A stretch of 6,301 nt of DNA from Planctomycetota bacterium (GTDB lineage Bacteria; Planctomycetota; Phycisphaerae; Phycisphaerales; SM1A02): NCBI GenBank assembly GCA_027295365.1, contig JAPULD010000207.1:1-6301 (forward strand), read 5' to 3'. The notes under the pieces were generated by a model, which saw only the letters and a list, made by a program, of their open reading frames with translations, was not told the origin of the DNA and did not search any database. Shown here in pieces: positions 4,628-6,301 of this stretch. The first letter of the stretch is position 1. The number at the start of each line of letters is the position of its first letter. A program made the translations under genes and the position numbers.

Positions 4628-5254
4628 ATGGCTTCAATTCTCACCATTCTGCTGATCACGGTCCTCGGGTTTGTCACCACCAATCTCGACAACCTTGTCT
4701 TGATGTTGGGCTTTCTGGGCCGGAAAGGGGCGAAGAAACGAGCCATTGTCCTGGGGTATCTCGGGGCGATGGGGCTCATCATCCTCAGTGGATGGGGGGT
4801 CGCGGAACTCGTCGATCTGCTGCCTGAAATACGCTGGGGCTGGCTGGGGCTGGTGCCGATTTCCATCGGGCTTCTGGAGTTGATGCGTCTTGACTGGACC
4901 GGGAACGGCAAGGGTCGAGTCGCAGTTCCCCCTGAGTCAGAATCGCACGAGGATGAGCGCCTGAATACGAAATCGTGCAATCTCGGAGCGCTCGGGGTGT
5001 TCCTGATCATGCTCGCCAATGGCTCCGACACGTTTGGCGTCTTCCTCGCGTTGTATCTGGAATCAAACGATCGGCTGGGAATTGACATCGCCAGTTTCGG
5101 GTTGGCCTGTGCCGCGATCTGGTGTGGTTTCGCCCTCTGGCTGAGCGGTCATGAAGCGTTCTCGAAGCGGCTCTTGCCTTTGGCCACATGGATACTTCCG
5201 TTTCTCCTGATCGGAATCGGTTTCTATATCCTGCTCGATACGCTGACGGATTGA
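4628..5254 (+). CDS. CadD-like cadmium resistance/cation transporter family membrane protein (LysE superfamily)
   Basis: 208-residue inner-membrane protein with six predicted helices (about 4-20, 39-56, 70-88, 118-140, 154-174, 183-204). The family mark TTNLDNLVLM (17-26) lies at the end of helix 1, with G-W-L-G-L-V-P-I-S-I-G in helix 3. The second half repeats the theme as LANGSDTFGVFLALY (129-143) in helix 4, the expected inverted-repeat partner; the common N-G-G-D-N is N-G-S-D-T here. A hydrophilic loop (89-117) between the halves is acidic. CadD relatives export cadmium or related cations; substrate here is unknown. The ATG at 4628 gives the normal family length and N-terminus. Upstream in-frame codons (ATG 4538, GTG 4577) remain possible because no good ribosome site precedes any of them. 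Divergent from the STAS gene and convergent with the sigma factor gene. Confidence 0.82.
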   Translation: MASILTILLITVLGFVTTNLDNLVLMLGFLGRKGAKKRAIVLGYLGAMGLIILSGWGVAELVDLLPEIRWGWLGLVPISIGLLELMRLDWTGNGKGRVAVPPESESHEDERLNTKSCNLGALGVFLIMLANGSDTFGVFLALYLESNDRLGIDIASFGLACAAIWCGFALWLSGHEAFSKRLLPLATWILPFLLIGIGFYILLDTLTD

Positions 5255-5264
5255 TTCGTACAGG

Positions 5265-5300
5265 AAAGAAAAAAACCCACGCCATTGATGACGTGGGTTT
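5265..5300 (-). terminator. Rho-independent terminator of the sigma factor gene
   Basis: Stem AAACCCACG (5273-5281) with CGTGGGTTT (5292-5300), 9 perfect pairs and a 10-nt loop. On the minus strand the stem is followed by a T-rich run (seven T, then CTTTCC), the classical form. On the plus strand it is followed by CTCGAG, so for the convergent transporter gene it would work less well, though the stem may still help. It lies 44 bp past the sigma factor stop. Confidence 0.85.
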
Positions 5301-5344
5301 CTCGAGTCAACTATTCATACATCCCAAGTGTTGAGGGGACTGGA

Positions 5345-6301
5345 CTATGCATCACTCCGATGGTTGTCCATTTCTTCCCCACTCAGGAACGATGCGAGGC
5401 GACGTTGCCGGACCGGGTGTTGCAGCTTGCGGATGGCCTTGGATTCGACCTGCCTCACGCGTTCGCGAGTGACCTTGAGGATGCGGCCCACCTCTTCGAG
5501 GGTGTAGGTGTAGCCGTCACCGATGCCGTACCGAAGCTTGAGGATCTCACGCTCTCGATAGGTGAGGGTCTTGAGGATGTCGTTGATCCGCTGGCGGAGC
5601 ATTTCGGAGGAGGCGGTGTCCGCGGGGGCGGATTGCCTCTCGTCCTCGATGAAGTCGCCAAACTGCGAGTCTTCCGATTCGCCCACCGGCCGGTCGAGGC
5701 TGATGGGATGGCGGGAGATCTTCATGACGCGGCGGGTCTCCTCGACGGGCATGCCCGCCTGGAGAGCGATTTCCTCGATGGTGGGTTCGCGGCCGATATC
5801 CTGAAGCAGATGCTTCTGGATCGTGCGCAGCTTGGACATCGTCTCGATCATGTGCACCGGGACGCGGATCGTCCGCGCGTGGTCGGCGATGGCACGAGTG
5901 ATGGCCTGACGGATCCACCACGTGGCGTAGGTCGAGAACTTGTAGCCTCGTTTGTATTCGTACTTGTCGACGGCGCGCATGAGACCGGTGTTGCCTTCCT
6001 GGATGATGTCGAGGAAGGGGAGCCCGCGGTTGCGATATTTCTTGGCGATGGACACGACGAGCCGGAGGTTGCCGGCGCTGAGCTTCTGCTTGGCCGTCTG
6101 GTAGCCATCGTAGCGGCGCTCCAGGAGCTGGCTGCGGATCGCGGTCTCTTCGGGCGTCTCGTTGAAGATATCCACGATCTTGGTGCGGCGGCCCATGAGC
6201 CGCTCGTTGCGCCCCTGGGCGTCCCGGCGCCTGCCGACGTGCGCGAGTTCGCGCGTGATGCGCCGCTGCTGCTGCGCGTGCTTGCGCATCTGGAGCATGA
6301 T
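5345..6301 (-). CDS. rpoD: RNA polymerase sigma-70 factor, RpoD/SigA type, 5' end outside window
   Basis: Sigma subunit that directs RNA polymerase to -10/-35 promoters. From the ATG at 6298, regions in order: 2.1 SAGNLRLVVSIAKKY (74-88), 2.2 DIIQEGNTGLMRAVDKYEY (97-115), 2.3/2.4 GYKFSTYATWWIRQAITRAI (118-137) with the -10 recognition helix, region 3.0 ARTIRVPVHMIE (141-152), region 3 LLQDIGREPTIEEIA (164-178), region 4.1 YREREILKLRYGI (247-259), and the region 4.2 helix-turn-helix EEVGRILKVTRERVRQVESK (268-287). The frame stays open past 6298 to the window edge, so more N-terminal sequence is expected. Before region 2.1 there is a basic, Arg/Gln-rich segment plus IFNETPEETAIRSQLLE instead of standard region 1.2, a form I link to planctomycetes. 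Every core motif is intact. Primary or primary-like (group 1/2) cannot be settled from one window. Confidence 0.93.
   Translation of the reverse strand: MMLQMRKHAQQQRRITRELAHVGRRRDAQGRNERLMGRRTKIVDIFNETPEETAIRSQLLERRYDGYQTAKQKLSAGNLRLVVSIAKKYRNRGLPFLDIIQEGNTGLMRAVDKYEYKRGYKFSTYATWWIRQAITRAIADHARTIRVPVHMIETMSKLRTIQKHLLQDIGREPTIEEIALQAGMPVEETRRVMKISRHPISLDRPVGESEDSQFGDFIEDERQSAPADTASSEMLRQRINDILKTLTYREREILKLRYGIGDGYTYTLEEVGRILKVTRERVRQVESKAIRKLQHPVRQRRLASFLSGEEMDNHRSDA

Noticed and set aside
4372..5088. Long minus-strand frame under the transporter gene (238 codons)
   Set aside because: Low-complexity, Arg/Ser-rich translation antisense to a well-supported membrane protein.
1..6301. CRISPR array, tRNA/rRNA, transposase or attachment-site repeats
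   Set aside because: None seen on reading both strands. No regularly spaced repeats, and no flanking direct repeat around the accessory block.

Overview
The window reads as chromosomal DNA of a moderately GC-rich bacterium, most likely a planctomycete. The best clue is the primary-type sigma factor at the right end, whose region 2 contains EGNTGLMRAVDKYEY and whose short lead-in replaces the usual region 1.2. I associate that form with Planctomycetota. This is recognition by eye, not a search result.

Layout, left to right. Positions 2-604 (+) hold an AlkA-like HhH-GPD DNA glycosylase that enters from outside the window. It converges, with a 5-bp gap, on a GlcG/HbpS-family protein at 610-1050 (-). 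Positions 1051-1821 hold little that is certain: a possible GTG-started hypothetical ORF (1099-1473), a small hairpin after it, and an in-frame coding-like remnant running into the next gene. Positions 1822-4144 (+) form the most interesting block: a cytosolic subtilisin-like (S8) peptidase, an AT-rich spacer with a candidate promoter, a 12-bp perfect palindrome and a 19-codon ORF with a strong ribosome site, then a 101-residue protein that may be a winged helix, and finally a four-helix membrane protein. Positions 4179-4526 (-) encode a STAS-domain anti-anti-sigma-like protein, divergent from a CadD-like membrane transporter at 4628-5254 (+). A Rho-independent terminator (5265-5300) closes the right-hand sigma-70 gene (5345-6301, -), which runs out of the window.

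The two ends are housekeeping or stress genes (DNA alkylation repair, primary sigma factor). The middle block is visibly AT-richer: by hand count positions 2281-2340 are about 45% GC and positions 5581-5640 about 68%. It looks accessory. A peptidase without a signal peptide, small proteins and a small membrane protein, with candidate operator and start-codon hairpins between them, is compatible with a regulated protease/membrane-effector module. No part of that function is proven by the sequence.

No rRNA, tRNA, CRISPR array, transposase or insertion-sequence end was seen.
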